From the NCBI RefSeq assembly GCF_947495625.1, contig NZ_CANLZW010000001.1:186001-250000 (forward strand): a stretch of DNA of 64,000 nucleotides. The letters run 5' to 3'. The translations under genes were made by a program, and so were the position numbers. The DNA comes from an uncultured Cocleimonas sp. GTDB taxonomy: Bacteria > Pseudomonadota > Gammaproteobacteria > Thiotrichales > Thiotrichaceae. Within the stretch, counting starts at the first letter, position 1. Each line of letters begins with the position of its first letter. This document shows, in pieces, positions 18,395 to 28,323 of the stretch. The notes beneath the pieces were generated by a model. It made no database searches and was not told the DNA's origin. It saw nothing but the letters and a program-made list of their open reading frames with translations.

Positions 18395-19111
18395 TTATTT
18401 AACGTCAGTTTTACAATAGCCTAACAATGCCTTTTCAACAGCTTTAAGTGCATGAATTTTTGTTGTATCAAAAAGTAGGGCAGTTGTATGTTCCGGTTTA
18501 ACCAGCAATGTAATTTCAGTACACCCGAGAATAATCGCTTCAGCACCCTGTTCGACTAAGGAATCTATAATCCGCAAATATTCCTGTCTTGATGAATCTG
18601 CGATATTTCCCAGACATAACTCATCATAAATAATTTGATGAATGATTTGTTGATCTTGCTCGTTTGGAACAATCACATCCAAGCCATACTCCCTGATCAA
18701 GCGACCTTTGTAAAAATCCTGCTCCATGGTAAAACCAGTGCCTAAGAGTGCGATTTTATTAAGGCCTTGTTTTACAATTTCTTCTGCTGTCGCATCAGCA
18801 ATATGTAATAGCGGAATAGAAATACCTTGTTGTATTTGCGGCGCAACAAGGTGCATCGTGTTAGTACATATCAGTATAAAATCAGCGCCTGCTTTTTCTA
18901 ATCCTTGAGCAGCAGCTTTTAGTATTTCAGCTGTTTCATCCCATTTTCCCTGATGCTGAAGTTTTTCAATTTCTGAAAAATCTACGCTGTGCAAAACAAT
19001 CTTGGCAGAATGTAATCCACCAAGGTTTTGTTTTATCCCTTCATTTATCCAACGGTAATAAAGCTCTGTAGACTCCCAGCTCATGCCGCCTAATAAACCT
19101 ATTGTTTTCAT
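18395..19111 (-). CDS. Aspartate/glutamate racemase family protein
   Basis: Cofactor-independent two-cysteine racemase of 238 residues. Both catalytic cysteines are visible: CTNTMH (about 82) and GCTEITLL (about 196). The N terminus MKTIGLLGGMSWEST is typical of the RacX/YgeA branch, which tends to have broad amino-acid substrate range. It would interconvert L- and D-amino acids in the cytoplasm. The substrate is not predictable here. Confidence 0.88.
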   Translation of the reverse strand: MKTIGLLGGMSWESTELYYRWINEGIKQNLGGLHSAKIVLHSVDFSEIEKLQHQGKWDETAEILKAAAQGLEKAGADFILICTNTMHLVAPQIQQGISIPLLHIADATAEEIVKQGLNKIALLGTGFTMEQDFYKGRLIREYGLDVIVPNEQDQQIIHQIIYDELCLGNIADSSRQEYLRIIDSLVEQGAEAIILGCTEITLLVKPEHTTALLFDTTKIHALKAVEKALLGYCKTDVK

Positions 19112-19165
19112 TTTTTATAACCTTTATTAACTATTCGGGAGCCAATCTATAACGAAGTAAGACTT

Positions 19166-20893
19166 TTATAGCCCTGGAACTATACGATCTTCAGGATAAC
19201 TCACGGAGTAACCATACTTAATATTCACTGACTTTTTTGGTAATAAGTTAATGTTCCAACTCGACACTCCTTTCTTACCATCTACATGTGTATTGGTAGG
19301 AAGGTCTCCCAGTATTTTAATTTTAAGTTCTTCGTTAGACGAAACAGGCAATACATCCTGTATCACTAATGGATAAGCTTTATTGTGGTTACTGTTTACG
19401 CTGACTTTGTAATGTCTTTCAACAACCTTCTTTTTACCAAATAATAAACCGTCTTTTCGTTTCTGATCTGGGTCAGGTAAAAATTTGATTTTCACTTTAT
19501 CGTCTTCACCAAACGATAGTTTTATTTCTTCGCCTGATTGTTTTTGAGATAAGAAGGTACTGCCGACAAAACTACCGTTTCGATAAAGCGACATACTGCC
19601 AGCCAGTAATGGTGTTTCATCCTGGTATTTTGTAGTAGCAAGAATCATCACTCTAGGATCCATTCGAGGAGCGCTAGCAAGATTAATCGTTGATTGTAAA
19701 TCTTGTGATGTCAGCGCGAAACGTCGCTTATTACTGCCAGAACCTAAACTGATATTACCCGGAACTTTATATTCCGCAGAAAAATCTGTACTGATCAAAC
19801 GGCTTTGCTGTTGCTGCATACTTTTCCTAGGTGCTCTTTTGACGGGCGAAGGCATAGGAGCTGCCAGTGCCATATCTGCCATATTGTTTTTCTTCATCAT
19901 CATGCCAGCACTTTCTGCTTGTACCATAGGCATAGCTTCTGGCATAAAATCTAATGCCCAGGGTTGAAGTATTGGTAATTGCGAGCCTGCGCTAGGACGC
20001 AAGGTAGATAACGTTACATCTACACCCGTCCAGTCTTCACCGGTTCGTTGACTAATTTGGGCTAAGGTTTTTAATTTAATGTCGCCTGTTTGAGTATCTA
20101 AATCAGCATCGTAAACTGGCTCCCAGCGGGCCCCGTTTATTTGATAAGTAAGATTTAAGGTTAACTCAGTCGCTCCATTAGATTCGACTTGTAGTTTTGC
20201 ACTTCTGGTTTCTTTTTGATTAGTAGCGACCAGCTGAAGCTCGCGTTTCAATTGATTTAATGTCTGATCTTTCTCTGAAAGCGCAATTTCTGACTGTCTG
20301 ATTTTTTCTTGCACTTCAGCAGTTGCAGAGTCTAATGTATCCCATGCCTGTTTCCACTGATCTAAAGGCAGATTCGTGTAGCTTCCACTTTTAACTTCTT
20401 CATTTTTTTGCTTTGTATTATTACTACCTAAAACCATCTGACGAATAAATTGAAGTTGTGTCTTATTACGACTTATATCATCTCGAATACGTTTTTGTTC
20501 TAACTGAACATCTTCAATTTTTTGACGTAATTCTTTTTCCTGTTGTTGCACTACATCTCTTTTAATATTCTTGAATAGCTCAATGCTACCAAGTGATACA
20601 TCAGCCTGACTTTCACCAGATACACGCAATGAAGTTTCATTAAGATTTAAAGGCAAATTTTCTATAACCACTTCATTATTGCCCGCATTTAATGAAATCT
20701 TGCTAACTCGCGTCACTTTGGCGCTACCCGGATATACAGTGACTGCTTCAATGCTAGATTCTGCAATGATGTCATCTGCAAATGCCAGTGATGAAAATTG
20801 AGCAGAGAGTAGTAAGCCAAATAATGCAGTACTACTCACTAGTTTTAATGATGAAGATGACTTGAATATTAAGTCAGAAGTATTCTTAGACAT
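19166..20893 (-). CDS. MuiA-like DUF4139 exported protein
   Basis: The 575-residue protein has a signal peptide (about 15-39), an N-terminal DUF4140-type beta domain (VYPGSAKVTRVSKI), a charged coiled coil (about 105-225, with QKEKELRQKIEDVQ-like heptads) and a C-terminal DUF4139 beta domain from about 235 (TYQINGARWEPVYDADLD). A low-complexity Met/Lys/Ala stretch lies at about 325-350. The founder was described as a mucoidy inhibitor; the biochemical role is unknown. A periplasmic or surface location is inferred. Confidence 0.82.
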   Translation of the reverse strand: MSKNTSDLIFKSSSSLKLVSSTALFGLLLSAQFSSLAFADDIIAESSIEAVTVYPGSAKVTRVSKISLNAGNNEVVIENLPLNLNETSLRVSGESQADVSLGSIELFKNIKRDVVQQQEKELRQKIEDVQLEQKRIRDDISRNKTQLQFIRQMVLGSNNTKQKNEEVKSGSYTNLPLDQWKQAWDTLDSATAEVQEKIRQSEIALSEKDQTLNQLKRELQLVATNQKETRSAKLQVESNGATELTLNLTYQINGARWEPVYDADLDTQTGDIKLKTLAQISQRTGEDWTGVDVTLSTLRPSAGSQLPILQPWALDFMPEAMPMVQAESAGMMMKKNNMADMALAAPMPSPVKRAPRKSMQQQQSRLISTDFSAEYKVPGNISLGSGSNKRRFALTSQDLQSTINLASAPRMDPRVMILATTKYQDETPLLAGSMSLYRNGSFVGSTFLSQKQSGEEIKLSFGEDDKVKIKFLPDPDQKRKDGLLFGKKKVVERHYKVSVNSNHNKAYPLVIQDVLPVSSNEELKIKILGDLPTNTHVDGKKGVSSWNINLLPKKSVNIKYGYSVSYPEDRIVPGL

Positions 20894-20916
20894 TTTTATA
20901 CCTTTTGTTGTTGGGT

Positions 20917-21181
20917 TAGGGCATATCTACTGCTTAGGTGTTTCATTTTCAAGACTAAACACGATCATATCCTAGGCTCACTTTGTAGGAAATGGATACC
21001 CCTTTACAAGAAGTGAAACAACGGAGATGATTGTGTTTAGCCTTGCCCAAAGGGGCTTAGCCAAAAATTCAAACTCTGCGTTATACTCACTTGAAAGGCA
21101 ATAAGCATTCTGCGTGACTATGCCTTGATTCTGATTTTTTGGCGTTGCCAAATGAAGTACCTAAGCAATAGACATGCCCTA
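20917..21181. mobile_element. MITE-like element with 32-bp terminal inverted repeats
   Basis: The ends 20917-20948 and 21150-21181 are inverted copies identical at 28 of 32 positions; both begin TAGGGCAT. The outer TA on each side looks like the TA target duplication of IS630/Tc1-type or some IS5-type elements. A second internal inverted repeat (CTAAACACGATCAT near 20954 and ATGATTGTGTTTAG near 21027) adds secondary structure. No reading frame inside could be a transposase, so it is non-autonomous. It fills most of the 381-bp gap between the MuiA-like and TatD genes. Confidence 0.75.
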
Positions 21182-21274
21182 CATATGACATCACTATAAA
21201 GAACGAGACTTTTAATTCGTTAATCAAGTGTAACAACTTTGTAAAAAGAATGTAAAAACCTAAAATAAGAAACC

Positions 21275-22051
21275 ATGGAACTCATAGATAGCCATTCACA
21301 TATTGATTTTGCAGAGTTTGATCATGATCGCGCTGACGCTATCCTGCGGGCTAAACAAGTAGATGTTTCTCATATTATCGTTTCATCGACAATTTCGGAT
21401 CGTTGGAGATTGATTACAAATATAGTTGAAGCTAATCCATCAATGTGTCACGCAGCTTATGGTTTACATCCGATGTTTATGGATGATGTAAATAATGATG
21501 ATCTGGGTAAATTAAAACAGTATTTACAAGAGTATAATGCCGTCGCAATAGGGGAGATTGGTCTGGATTTTTTTATCCCTGAAAGTCATCAACAACAGAA
21601 CAAACAAAAGCAAATAGATATATTCGTCGGGCAATTAGCCATTGCTAATGAGTTTCAGTTGCCGGTTATTATTCACGCGCGTAAATCACTCGATATAGTA
21701 CTAAAACACCTCAGACAATTTCCTTCTTTAACTGGATCTATTCACAGTTTTTCGGGTAGTGAACAACAAGCAAAACAGCTGATAGATCTGGGTTTTTATT
21801 TAGGCTTCGGTGGACCTATTACTTACACACGGGCAACTCGGTTACAACAACTTGTAAAAACACTGCCCCTGGACAATATGTTGATAGAGACCGACTCTCC
21901 GGATCAACCTGACTCATCTCATCACCAACAACGTAACGAACCCTCCTATTTACCCACAGTTGCAAATACCATTGCAGAAATACGCGGTATAGACATCAAT
22001 CAGGTAGCGAGTGTAACAACGGCTAATGCGAAGAGGTTGTTTGCGTTATAA
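21275..22051 (+). CDS. TatD-family metal-dependent DNase/hydrolase
   Basis: TIM-barrel hydrolase of 258 residues. All metal-site motifs are visible: DSHSHIDF (HxH), GEIGLDF (Glu), VIIHARKS (His), SIHSFSG (His) and IETDSPDQP (Asp). Members act as 3'-5' exonucleases in DNA repair or as phosphoesterases. The length fits the YcfH/YjjV branch. The paralogue cannot be decided by eye. Confidence 0.9.
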   Translation: MELIDSHSHIDFAEFDHDRADAILRAKQVDVSHIIVSSTISDRWRLITNIVEANPSMCHAAYGLHPMFMDDVNNDDLGKLKQYLQEYNAVAIGEIGLDFFIPESHQQQNKQKQIDIFVGQLAIANEFQLPVIIHARKSLDIVLKHLRQFPSLTGSIHSFSGSEQQAKQLIDLGFYLGFGGPITYTRATRLQQLVKTLPLDNMLIETDSPDQPDSSHHQQRNEPSYLPTVANTIAEIRGIDINQVASVTTANAKRLFAL

Positions 22052-22080
22052 TCCTGCGTCAGATTATTAGATGTGACTTT

Positions 22081-22569
22081 ATGATGAAAACACTCTCCAC
22101 CATAATTATGGGTATCGTTATTTTAGCTGGATTGATACTCGCGGTAACACCATTCGTTGCTGATAAGTTTTTCCCCGTTCCTGAGAATGCTACACGTGTA
22201 GCAAAACCAGAAGCAGCTGTAATGGCGCTTCAGCAATGGTTTCAATCACCCGATGCCTTAATCACGGATGTACAAGCAATTAACAAGTCGGGCAATGAAG
22301 CTTCATCATCCTGGTTTTCATTTAGCGTGGGTCGTCGCCCAGTTGAAAAGTACATTATCAATAAAAAATTATCTCAAAATACGCTGACACCAGAAATTTT
22401 AGAATCCACTTTCTCTACAAATAACCCACCAGCCAGTTGGTGGCATCCCACTGCTGTGAATCAGGAAACCTATTTTTCTGGCACAGATCAGGGACGTTCT
22501 GTGGCTTTGATATATAACCCGGATACTAAACGTGGTGTGTTAGTGACTAGAACTAAAAAGCTTAATTAA
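22081..22569 (+). CDS. Uncharacterised membrane-anchored protein
   Basis: I do not recognise the family. The 162 residues begin with one hydrophobic segment (about 8-25) that would act as an anchor or uncleaved signal, and a hydrophilic domain follows outside the membrane (SSWFSFSVGRRPVEKYI, NPPASWWHP). It starts 29 bp after the TatD gene. The stop codon is followed 6 nt later by a dispersed G-tract repeat in sense orientation. Confidence 0.7.
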   Translation: MMKTLSTIIMGIVILAGLILAVTPFVADKFFPVPENATRVAKPEAAVMALQQWFQSPDALITDVQAINKSGNEASSSWFSFSVGRRPVEKYIINKKLSQNTLTPEILESTFSTNNPPASWWHPTAVNQETYFSGTDQGRSVALIYNPDTKRGVLVTRTKKLN

Positions 22570-22575
22570 AAAAGT

Positions 22576-22596
22576 GCCTAAAAGTAGGGGGGTGAC
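22576..22596 (+). repeat. Dispersed G-tract repeat, copy 4
   Basis: The copy has core AAAAGTAGGGGGGTGAC, the six-G subtype, on the plus strand. It begins 6 nt after the stop codon of the gene ending at 22569, in sense orientation. Confidence 0.9.
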
Positions 22597-22631
22597 TTTA
22601 TATTTATAGTATTACTGTTTAAAGTAGAAGT

Positions 22632-23114
22632 ATGAGCCATTCTCCCGAGCAAGACTTTCTGACATTTAAATCAAGTGTTAAAACACTCTCCTTATCTACA
22701 CTGACAGAAGAAGGTCAACCTAATATCAGTTATGCACCGTTTATTGAAGATGGGCATGGCCACTTTTATCTATTTTTAAGTCAATTAGCTAGCCATACAC
22801 AAGATCTTCTAAAGCAACCTATAGCCAGTATATTACTGATGGAAGATGAACAAGATTCTAGACAGTTATTCGCTAGGCAACGCATTACCTATCAATGCCA
22901 AATAGACATCATTCAAGCGAATGACTCTACTTATTCTAGTACTTTAGATAATTTCGAAAATTCTTTTGGTAGCATCATTCCATTACTGAGAAGCCTGCCA
23001 GATTTCATTCTATTTAAACTAACACCAACTGAAGGACTTTATGTTCAAGGCTTCGGTAAAGCCTATCAACTAACCGGTGAACATTTAACAGAACTGGAAC
23101 ATATCAGCGCCTAA
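22632..23114 (+). CDS. HugZ/HutZ-like flavin-fold protein
   Basis: The 160-residue protein has the split-barrel pyridoxamine-phosphate-oxidase fold seen in haem-utilisation proteins: LSTLTEEGQPNISYAPFI at the N terminus, a central MEDEQDSRQLFARQRITYQC strand set (in parts), and the end segment EGLYVQGFGKAYQL. HugZ/HutZ proteins bind or degrade haem and release iron in the cytoplasm. No haem receptor genes are adjacent, so the haem role rests on family likeness alone. Confidence 0.75.
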   Translation: MSHSPEQDFLTFKSSVKTLSLSTLTEEGQPNISYAPFIEDGHGHFYLFLSQLASHTQDLLKQPIASILLMEDEQDSRQLFARQRITYQCQIDIIQANDSTYSSTLDNFENSFGSIIPLLRSLPDFILFKLTPTEGLYVQGFGKAYQLTGEHLTELEHISA

Positions 23115-23184
23115 GCACATCGTATCGAAGTAACACGAACGTAGTTTCATTTACTTAACATACAGTTGTTTACTAGTCTTTAGT

Positions 23185-23572
23185 ATGACTTCTGATGCCA
23201 CTTTTATTCTGATTAGCTATCGAATTATCGTTTTAACCCTTCTCGCATTAACGCTAGGCAGTATCGCTTCGCTCGCTGCAATAGCGTTTATTGAATCAGT
23301 AGACTGGATAAATGATGTATTACTTATTTCTCCTCGCTCTCGCATCCAGTTACACAATTCATTTTTACTGACTGCAGCTACAGTATTAGTACCCGCTATT
23401 GGTGGCCTGATTGTTGGTTTTTTTTCAAAAACTAACCATTGAAAAGAGACCTTTGGGGCCTGCCGATGCAATTAAAGCGGTACAACTTAGAACATCTTTA
23501 CCGGATGCACGATCTGGTTTCGCTTCAACCTTGGCGTCGCTGGTTTCAATAGGGATTCTAAAACTGAATTAA
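23185..23572 (+). pseudogene. Remnant of a ClC-type chloride channel gene
   Basis: The first reading frame (to 23442) gives a ClC-like N terminus with two membrane segments, ending in PAIGGLIVGFFSKTNH. A one-base shift then continues as EKRPLGPADAIKAVQLRT and FASTLASLVSIG, which matches the ClC stretch leading up to the selectivity motif GxSVGREGP. That motif and everything after it are missing: translation stops after SIG-ILKLN. The gene therefore has a frameshift and a large deletion. Confidence 0.75.
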
Positions 23573-23859
23573 AAAATGACTTTATCCGTTTTGTTATAAA
23601 AGCCGAAAACATGGCTAAACTGGTAGAGATTATCCCTTACTTACCCACTAGAAAAAGTGCCTTACGCAGAATAGGTCTACATGCTGAACAAGGCTTTTCT
23701 ATGCGTGATCAATTGCCAACAGCCACCCATCATTTAGACAGGGCACTGTTTATAGATGCAAATTGGTATGCCATTACTCAGAATTTAAGGAAAACACTGT
23801 TCTGGGATTGGTTAAATCAAAATAATATAGATGATGCTGCTAGCGAGGACAATCAATGA
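23554..23859 (+). pseudogene. Unidentified C-terminal gene fragment fused after the ClC remnant
   Basis: An open frame of about 100 codons without an obvious start site or Shine-Dalgarno; the first ATG is at 23611. It contains FVIKAENMAKLVEIIPYLP, RRIGLHAEQGFS and NLRKTLFWDWLNQ. I do not recognise it, and it does not look like a CBS domain of ClC proteins. It is best read as the surviving 3' end of another gene, joined to the ClC remnant by deletion. A real small protein starting at 23611 cannot be excluded. Confidence 0.45.
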
Positions 23860-23860
23860 T

Positions 23861-24475
23861 CTAGCTTTCTACAAACCCCAATCTAATCCCTAAACCAATC
23901 AAAATAACACCCGTCGCCTTGCCAATTAGTGTGCTAATTTTTTCGTTATTACTGAGTAATTCACCAAATTTGGAAGAGAATAAAACCACAGAGATAAGTA
24001 TGGGCAATGATAAAACAAGAAACAGTAAACCCAACAAAACCATATTAGTAAAAGCATCTGAATCCGGTTTTACGAACTGAGGCAAAAAAGCCATAAAGAA
24101 TAGCGCTAGTTTAGGGTTAAGCGTGCTTGAAAGCATACCTTCTTTTAATAGTTTTAAATCGGATGCTTTGTCTCTAGTCTTCTTTATTTCTAAACGCCCT
24201 TTTTGTCTGAATGCTTGAATACCCAGATAAATCAAATAGAGTGCGCCAACAATTTTGATAACGGTAAATGCATAGGCGGAGGTTAATAAAATTGCTGCAG
24301 CTCCAGTGGCTGCTGCTAATGTGTGAAACATAACCCCGATAAATAAACCTGTTACAGAAATGAAACCGGCGCGAATACCTTGAGAAATGCTTCGAACCAT
24401 AACATAGATAAAATCTTGCCCGGGTGTCATGGCTAATATCAATGTTGCAGTGATGAAAAGTGATAGGTTTTGCAT
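23861..24475 (-). CDS. LysE/RhtB-family exporter
   Basis: Inner-membrane exporter of 204 residues with about six hydrophobic segments and the family signature TPGQDFIYVMVRSISQG near residues 17-33. Members pump amino acids or homoserine lactone-like metabolites out of the cell; the substrate is unknown. It lies 38 bp after a second LysE gene on the same strand. The two look like old paralogues. Confidence 0.88.
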   Translation of the reverse strand: MQNLSLFITATLILAMTPGQDFIYVMVRSISQGIRAGFISVTGLFIGVMFHTLAAATGAAAILLTSAYAFTVIKIVGALYLIYLGIQAFRQKGRLEIKKTRDKASDLKLLKEGMLSSTLNPKLALFFMAFLPQFVKPDSDAFTNMVLLGLLFLVLSLPILISVVLFSSKFGELLSNNEKISTLIGKATGVILIGLGIRLGFVES

Positions 24476-24513
24476 AAGAGATAATCAGCTTACTTGCTCA
24501 CCAAGTAAGTACT

Positions 24514-25137
24514 CTAACTTGTTCCTCTGCTGACTAAGAACAAACCAGCACCAATCATAATACTGCCTGCAGTTTTGTTCAGTCGTTTTAATGCCTTTTG
24601 CGACTTTAAGTATTTTCTAACCGAAGATGCCATCACAGCCACTAGCATCAAACCTACCATTAAAGCTAGCAGGGTTAATCCGCTGACTAATACAATATCC
24701 GAAGTAGACAGTTTGGTTAAGTCCATAAACGTTGGTAAAAATGCAATATAAAAAAGTATAACTTTTGGGTTAGAAGCAGAAATCAAAAAACCTTGAATAA
24801 AGCCACTAAGCAAAGAGGGTCTTCCTAACTTAGAATTTTGTATTTCATCATCTACTTTTGCTGTCCACATTTTCCAGCCTAAGTACATCAGGTAAGCTGC
24901 ACCTATAAACCGTATCGCTGTAAATAAACCACCATAGTTTTCTGCAATTGCTGCAAGACCAAATGTTGCCAAGATCAAATAAATAACATCGCTAACAGAC
25001 ATTCCCAAAGATAATGGAATACATGATTTTGCACCTGAATTTAAAGCACGTGCCAGTATTGCAAAGATGCCTGGACCAGGAGTAATACCAAAAATGAATA
25101 TTGCGAGAGTAAATGTAATCGCTGCTTCTAAAGACAT
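24514..25137 (-). CDS. LysE/RhtB-family exporter
   Basis: Inner-membrane exporter of 207 residues with the N-terminal signature TPGPGIFAILARALNSGAK (about 20-38), a charged central loop (TAKVDDEIQNSK) and six hydrophobic segments. It is the upstream member of a tandem pair. A dispersed repeat copy sits 17 bp upstream of its start codon, between it and mnmE. Confidence 0.88.
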   Translation of the reverse strand: MSLEAAITFTLAIFIFGITPGPGIFAILARALNSGAKSCIPLSLGMSVSDVIYLILATFGLAAIAENYGGLFTAIRFIGAAYLMYLGWKMWTAKVDDEIQNSKLGRPSLLSGFIQGFLISASNPKVILFYIAFLPTFMDLTKLSTSDIVLVSGLTLLALMVGLMLVAVMASSVRKYLKSQKALKRLNKTAGSIMIGAGLFLVSRGTS

Positions 25138-25154
25138 GGCTAACCTAAAAAACC

Positions 25155-25175
25155 GCTTATAAGTGGGGGGGTGAC
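25155..25175 (+). repeat. Dispersed G-tract repeat, copy 5
   Basis: The copy has core ATAAGTGGGGGGGTGAC, the seven-G subtype, on the plus strand in the mnmE-LysE gap. It is antisense to both flanking genes, unlike most intergenic copies. Confidence 0.85.
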
Positions 25176-25217
25176 TTTTTGTTGAAGATTATTCCTGTTT
25201 TAATCGAAATAAAAGCT

Positions 25218-26555
25218 TTATTTGCCGATACAGAAACTACTAAAGATTTCACCTAATAAATCATCTGAGGTGAATTTTCCAGTGATTTGGCTAAGCTCAT
25301 CCTGCGCCAGTCTTAACTCTTCTGCCATTAACTCTCCGGCATTAAATTCCGTTAATTGCATTTCTGCATTATCGACAAATTCCTGAGTTCTTTCTAACGC
25401 TTGAAGGTGTCTTCTCCTGGCTATAAATATCCCTTCATTATTATTCTGATATCCCATTCTTTCTTTGAGTTCTTCTTTTAGAATATCTATTCCAAGATTG
25501 TATTTAGCAGAGATATTAATCATATCTCCATCTTTACCAGCATCTTTTGAATTTAAATCTATCTTATTCTGAACAATTAGCAATGGGAGTGAATCAGGAA
25601 GCTTTTTGACTATTTCATCACTTTTTGTAGATAAATGGGTATCGCCTAATAGCAAAAGCGCAATATCTGCTTTTTCTACTGCTTTCCAGGCACGCTCGAT
25701 TCCGATCTTTTCAACAGGGTCATCACTGTCTCGAAGACCAGCGGTATCCACTAAATGTATTGGCATGCCATCAAGATTAATTGACTCATGCAATACGTCA
25801 CGTGTAGTGCCAGCTATATCAGTGACTATCGCAGTATCGTTACCCGATAAAGCATTCAGTAAACTGGATTTACCTGCATTAGGTTCACCGATAATAACGA
25901 GGTTTAAACCGCTTCTTAACAAGCTTCCCTGTTTTGCTTTATAGGTAATTTCAGTGAGTTGATCTTTAATAGCCTGTAATCGTTCTAGAACTTTTTTATC
26001 CGCTAAAAAATCAATTTCTTCTTCTGGAAAATCTAATGCTGCTTCTACATAAACGCGCATCTCAATCATTTTAATCAGCAATGAATCGATTGAAGAAGAG
26101 AACTCACCTTGTAAAGAACGCAACGCTGATCTTGCTGCTTGCTCAGAACCTGAATCTATCAAATCAGCAATTGCTTCTGCCTGTGTAAGATCGAGTTTAT
26201 CGTTGAGGAATGCTCTTTCCGAAAACTCACCAGGTTTCGCTATTCTTGATCCCAATTCAAGACATCGTTTTAGAACCATATCCAAAACGATTTGACCGCC
26301 GTGACCCTGAAGTTCTAAAACATCTTCACCGGTAAACGAATTGGGAGAGGGGAAAAATATGGCAACGCCATCATCAAGAGTTTCTTGATCAGCATCTTTG
26401 AATAGACGATGTGACGCTTTAAAAGGAGGTGGTAAGGAACCTAGTATATCAACAGCCATATCACGAACTGATGGCCCTGAAATACGAATGATACCTACAC
26501 CACCTCTACCAGATGGTGTAGCTATTGCGGCAATTGTATCGATGGTATTCATCAT
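25218..26555 (-). CDS. mnmE: tRNA-modification GTPase MnmE
   Basis: With MnmG it forms 5-(carboxymethyl)aminomethyl-uridine at the tRNA wobble base. The 445-residue protein shows the N-terminal formyl-folate-binding domain ([20 protein letters not shown]), the helical domain, an inserted G domain with [24 protein letters not shown] and VQNKID, and the C-terminal CIGK with its conserved cysteine. It ends the rpmH-rnpA-yidC-mnmE series. MnmG is not in this window. Confidence 0.97.
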   Translation of the reverse strand: MMNTIDTIAAIATPSGRGGVGIIRISGPSVRDMAVDILGSLPPPFKASHRLFKDADQETLDDGVAIFFPSPNSFTGEDVLELQGHGGQIVLDMVLKRCLELGSRIAKPGEFSERAFLNDKLDLTQAEAIADLIDSGSEQAARSALRSLQGEFSSSIDSLLIKMIEMRVYVEAALDFPEEEIDFLADKKVLERLQAIKDQLTEITYKAKQGSLLRSGLNLVIIGEPNAGKSSLLNALSGNDTAIVTDIAGTTRDVLHESINLDGMPIHLVDTAGLRDSDDPVEKIGIERAWKAVEKADIALLLLGDTHLSTKSDEIVKKLPDSLPLLIVQNKIDLNSKDAGKDGDMINISAKYNLGIDILKEELKERMGYQNNNEGIFIARRRHLQALERTQEFVDNAEMQLTEFNAGELMAEELRLAQDELSQITGKFTSDDLLGEIFSSFCIGK

Positions 26556-26616
26556 TTACTAATACCACTAAATGTTAATGAACGTTAATAAACCTTTATT
26601 GCAAAGGAATAGTTAA

Positions 26617-28323
26617 CTATCCGTCGCCTATTATCTTTTTATTGATATACCACTGTTGGAAGATAGAAAGTATATTATTCACGACCCAGTAAAGTACAAG
26701 ACCTGCAGGGAAGAATAAGAACATTACAGTAAAGATAACTGGTAAATAGGTAAATATTTTTTGCTGCATCGGGTCTTGAACAGCAGGTGGATTCAGCTTT
26801 TGCTGAATAAACATACTAGCACCCATAATAAGCGGCAAAATAAAGAATGGATCCTTTATCGATAAATCTTGATACCAGAGAATCCATGGGGCCTGACGTA
26901 ATTCTACACTTTCTTGCAATACCCAATACAATCCCATAAATACGGGCATTTGTATCAACATGGGTAAACAACCACCCAGAGGATTTATCTTTTCTTTACG
27001 ATAAAAAGCCATGGTTTCTTTTTGTTTGGCTTGTGGGTCATTTTTATATTTTTCGCTAATTTCTTTAATCTTAGGAGCAAGCTTCTTCATCTTAGCCATA
27101 GATTTGTAACTCATGGCTGAAGGATAAAAGAAAATTATTTTAATAAACAAAGTTAATAAAATAATTGTCCAACCCCAATTGCTTACAATATTTTGATTTA
27201 TAAAGCTCATCACCCAAAAAATAGGCTTAGAAACAAACGCAAATATTCCGTAATCAACCGTCAAATCCAGACCTTCAGAAATTTCAGCCAATGTCGCCTG
27301 ATCTGTAGGTCCTACATATAATTGACTGTCGAAACTACCCGATGTACCAGGTTGAATTTCTTTAACAGGTGATTTAACACCGATAATATAATTATCGCTG
27401 GATTTGTTATAACGAGTGTAATAAGTATTTATTTGTTCTTTAGAAGGTACCCAGGCACTCACAAAATAGTGCTTCAACATTGCTATCCAGCCGCCTTGTA
27501 TTAATCGGCTTGCTTTTTCTTCTTCTGGCAATGCGTTAATTTCGGAACTATTAAGATCTTTTAACTCACCATCTTTTATTTCATCGAAATCAATTTTATC
27601 GTACTTATTATTGTAATAAGCAGGGCCAACGTAAGCGATGGCGCCACCAAGTAGACTGCCTGTCCTTTCGTGCTCTATATGTGTAAGTTCTAAATACTCA
27701 TTACCAGACCATACTTGATCTGTTTTGTTCTCAACGGTCTGAATTTGTTTAACCAAAAAAGAACCGCGTTCAAACAAAAACGTTTTAGTAACCGTTATAC
27801 CTTGTCCATTACTCCAGGTAAGAGGCACTTGAAGTGTGTCTTGACCATCTTGCAGAGTATATTCCGTACTCTTAGCTTCAAAATTAGTGTAATGATTTGG
27901 TGCTGAACTTTCACCATTGCTTCCACGATAGATAAGACCTGCTTGTGCAGCGTACTTCATTTCTCTATCGATGATTCGCGTTGCTTTATCTTGTTCTTCT
28001 AAACTAATTGGGTGAGTCGGTAAATCAGCCTGAACAATAGTTCCACCAGTAGTACTGATATACATATCAAGCACGTCTGTTTTAACGTGAATTTGTTGAG
28101 CTTGTGCATTTGTAGCTGAGGAATTAGCTGAAGGAATTACATCTGTTCCATTTACTGAGACACTCGATCCTGAAGGAATAGAGTTACCCCCAGCGGTCTG
28201 CTGCTGAACAGTTGAATTAGCTGGAGTAATAGGTTTTGGTGCATGCTCTTGTTGCCAAGTAGACCAAATTAAAAAACCTAAAAAAACTAAACTTAAATAT
28301 AGAAAAGGGCGTTGTTGTTCCAT
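26617..28323 (-). CDS. yidC: Membrane protein insertase YidC
   Basis: Inserts and folds inner-membrane proteins, alone or with SecYEG. The 568-residue protein begins with the uncleaved anchor QQRPFLYLSLVFLGFLIWST and has a large periplasmic domain (about 55-345). The conserved insertase core with five membrane segments follows, including NPLGGCLPMLIQMPVFMGLY and the end VNNILSIFQQWYINKK. It starts only 12 bp after rnpA; the yidD gene that usually lies between them is absent. Confidence 0.97.
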   Translation of the reverse strand: MEQQRPFLYLSLVFLGFLIWSTWQQEHAPKPITPANSTVQQQTAGGNSIPSGSSVSVNGTDVIPSANSSATNAQAQQIHVKTDVLDMYISTTGGTIVQADLPTHPISLEEQDKATRIIDREMKYAAQAGLIYRGSNGESSAPNHYTNFEAKSTEYTLQDGQDTLQVPLTWSNGQGITVTKTFLFERGSFLVKQIQTVENKTDQVWSGNEYLELTHIEHERTGSLLGGAIAYVGPAYYNNKYDKIDFDEIKDGELKDLNSSEINALPEEEKASRLIQGGWIAMLKHYFVSAWVPSKEQINTYYTRYNKSSDNYIIGVKSPVKEIQPGTSGSFDSQLYVGPTDQATLAEISEGLDLTVDYGIFAFVSKPIFWVMSFINQNIVSNWGWTIILLTLFIKIIFFYPSAMSYKSMAKMKKLAPKIKEISEKYKNDPQAKQKETMAFYRKEKINPLGGCLPMLIQMPVFMGLYWVLQESVELRQAPWILWYQDLSIKDPFFILPLIMGASMFIQQKLNPPAVQDPMQQKIFTYLPVIFTVMFLFFPAGLVLYWVVNNILSIFQQWYINKKIIGDG

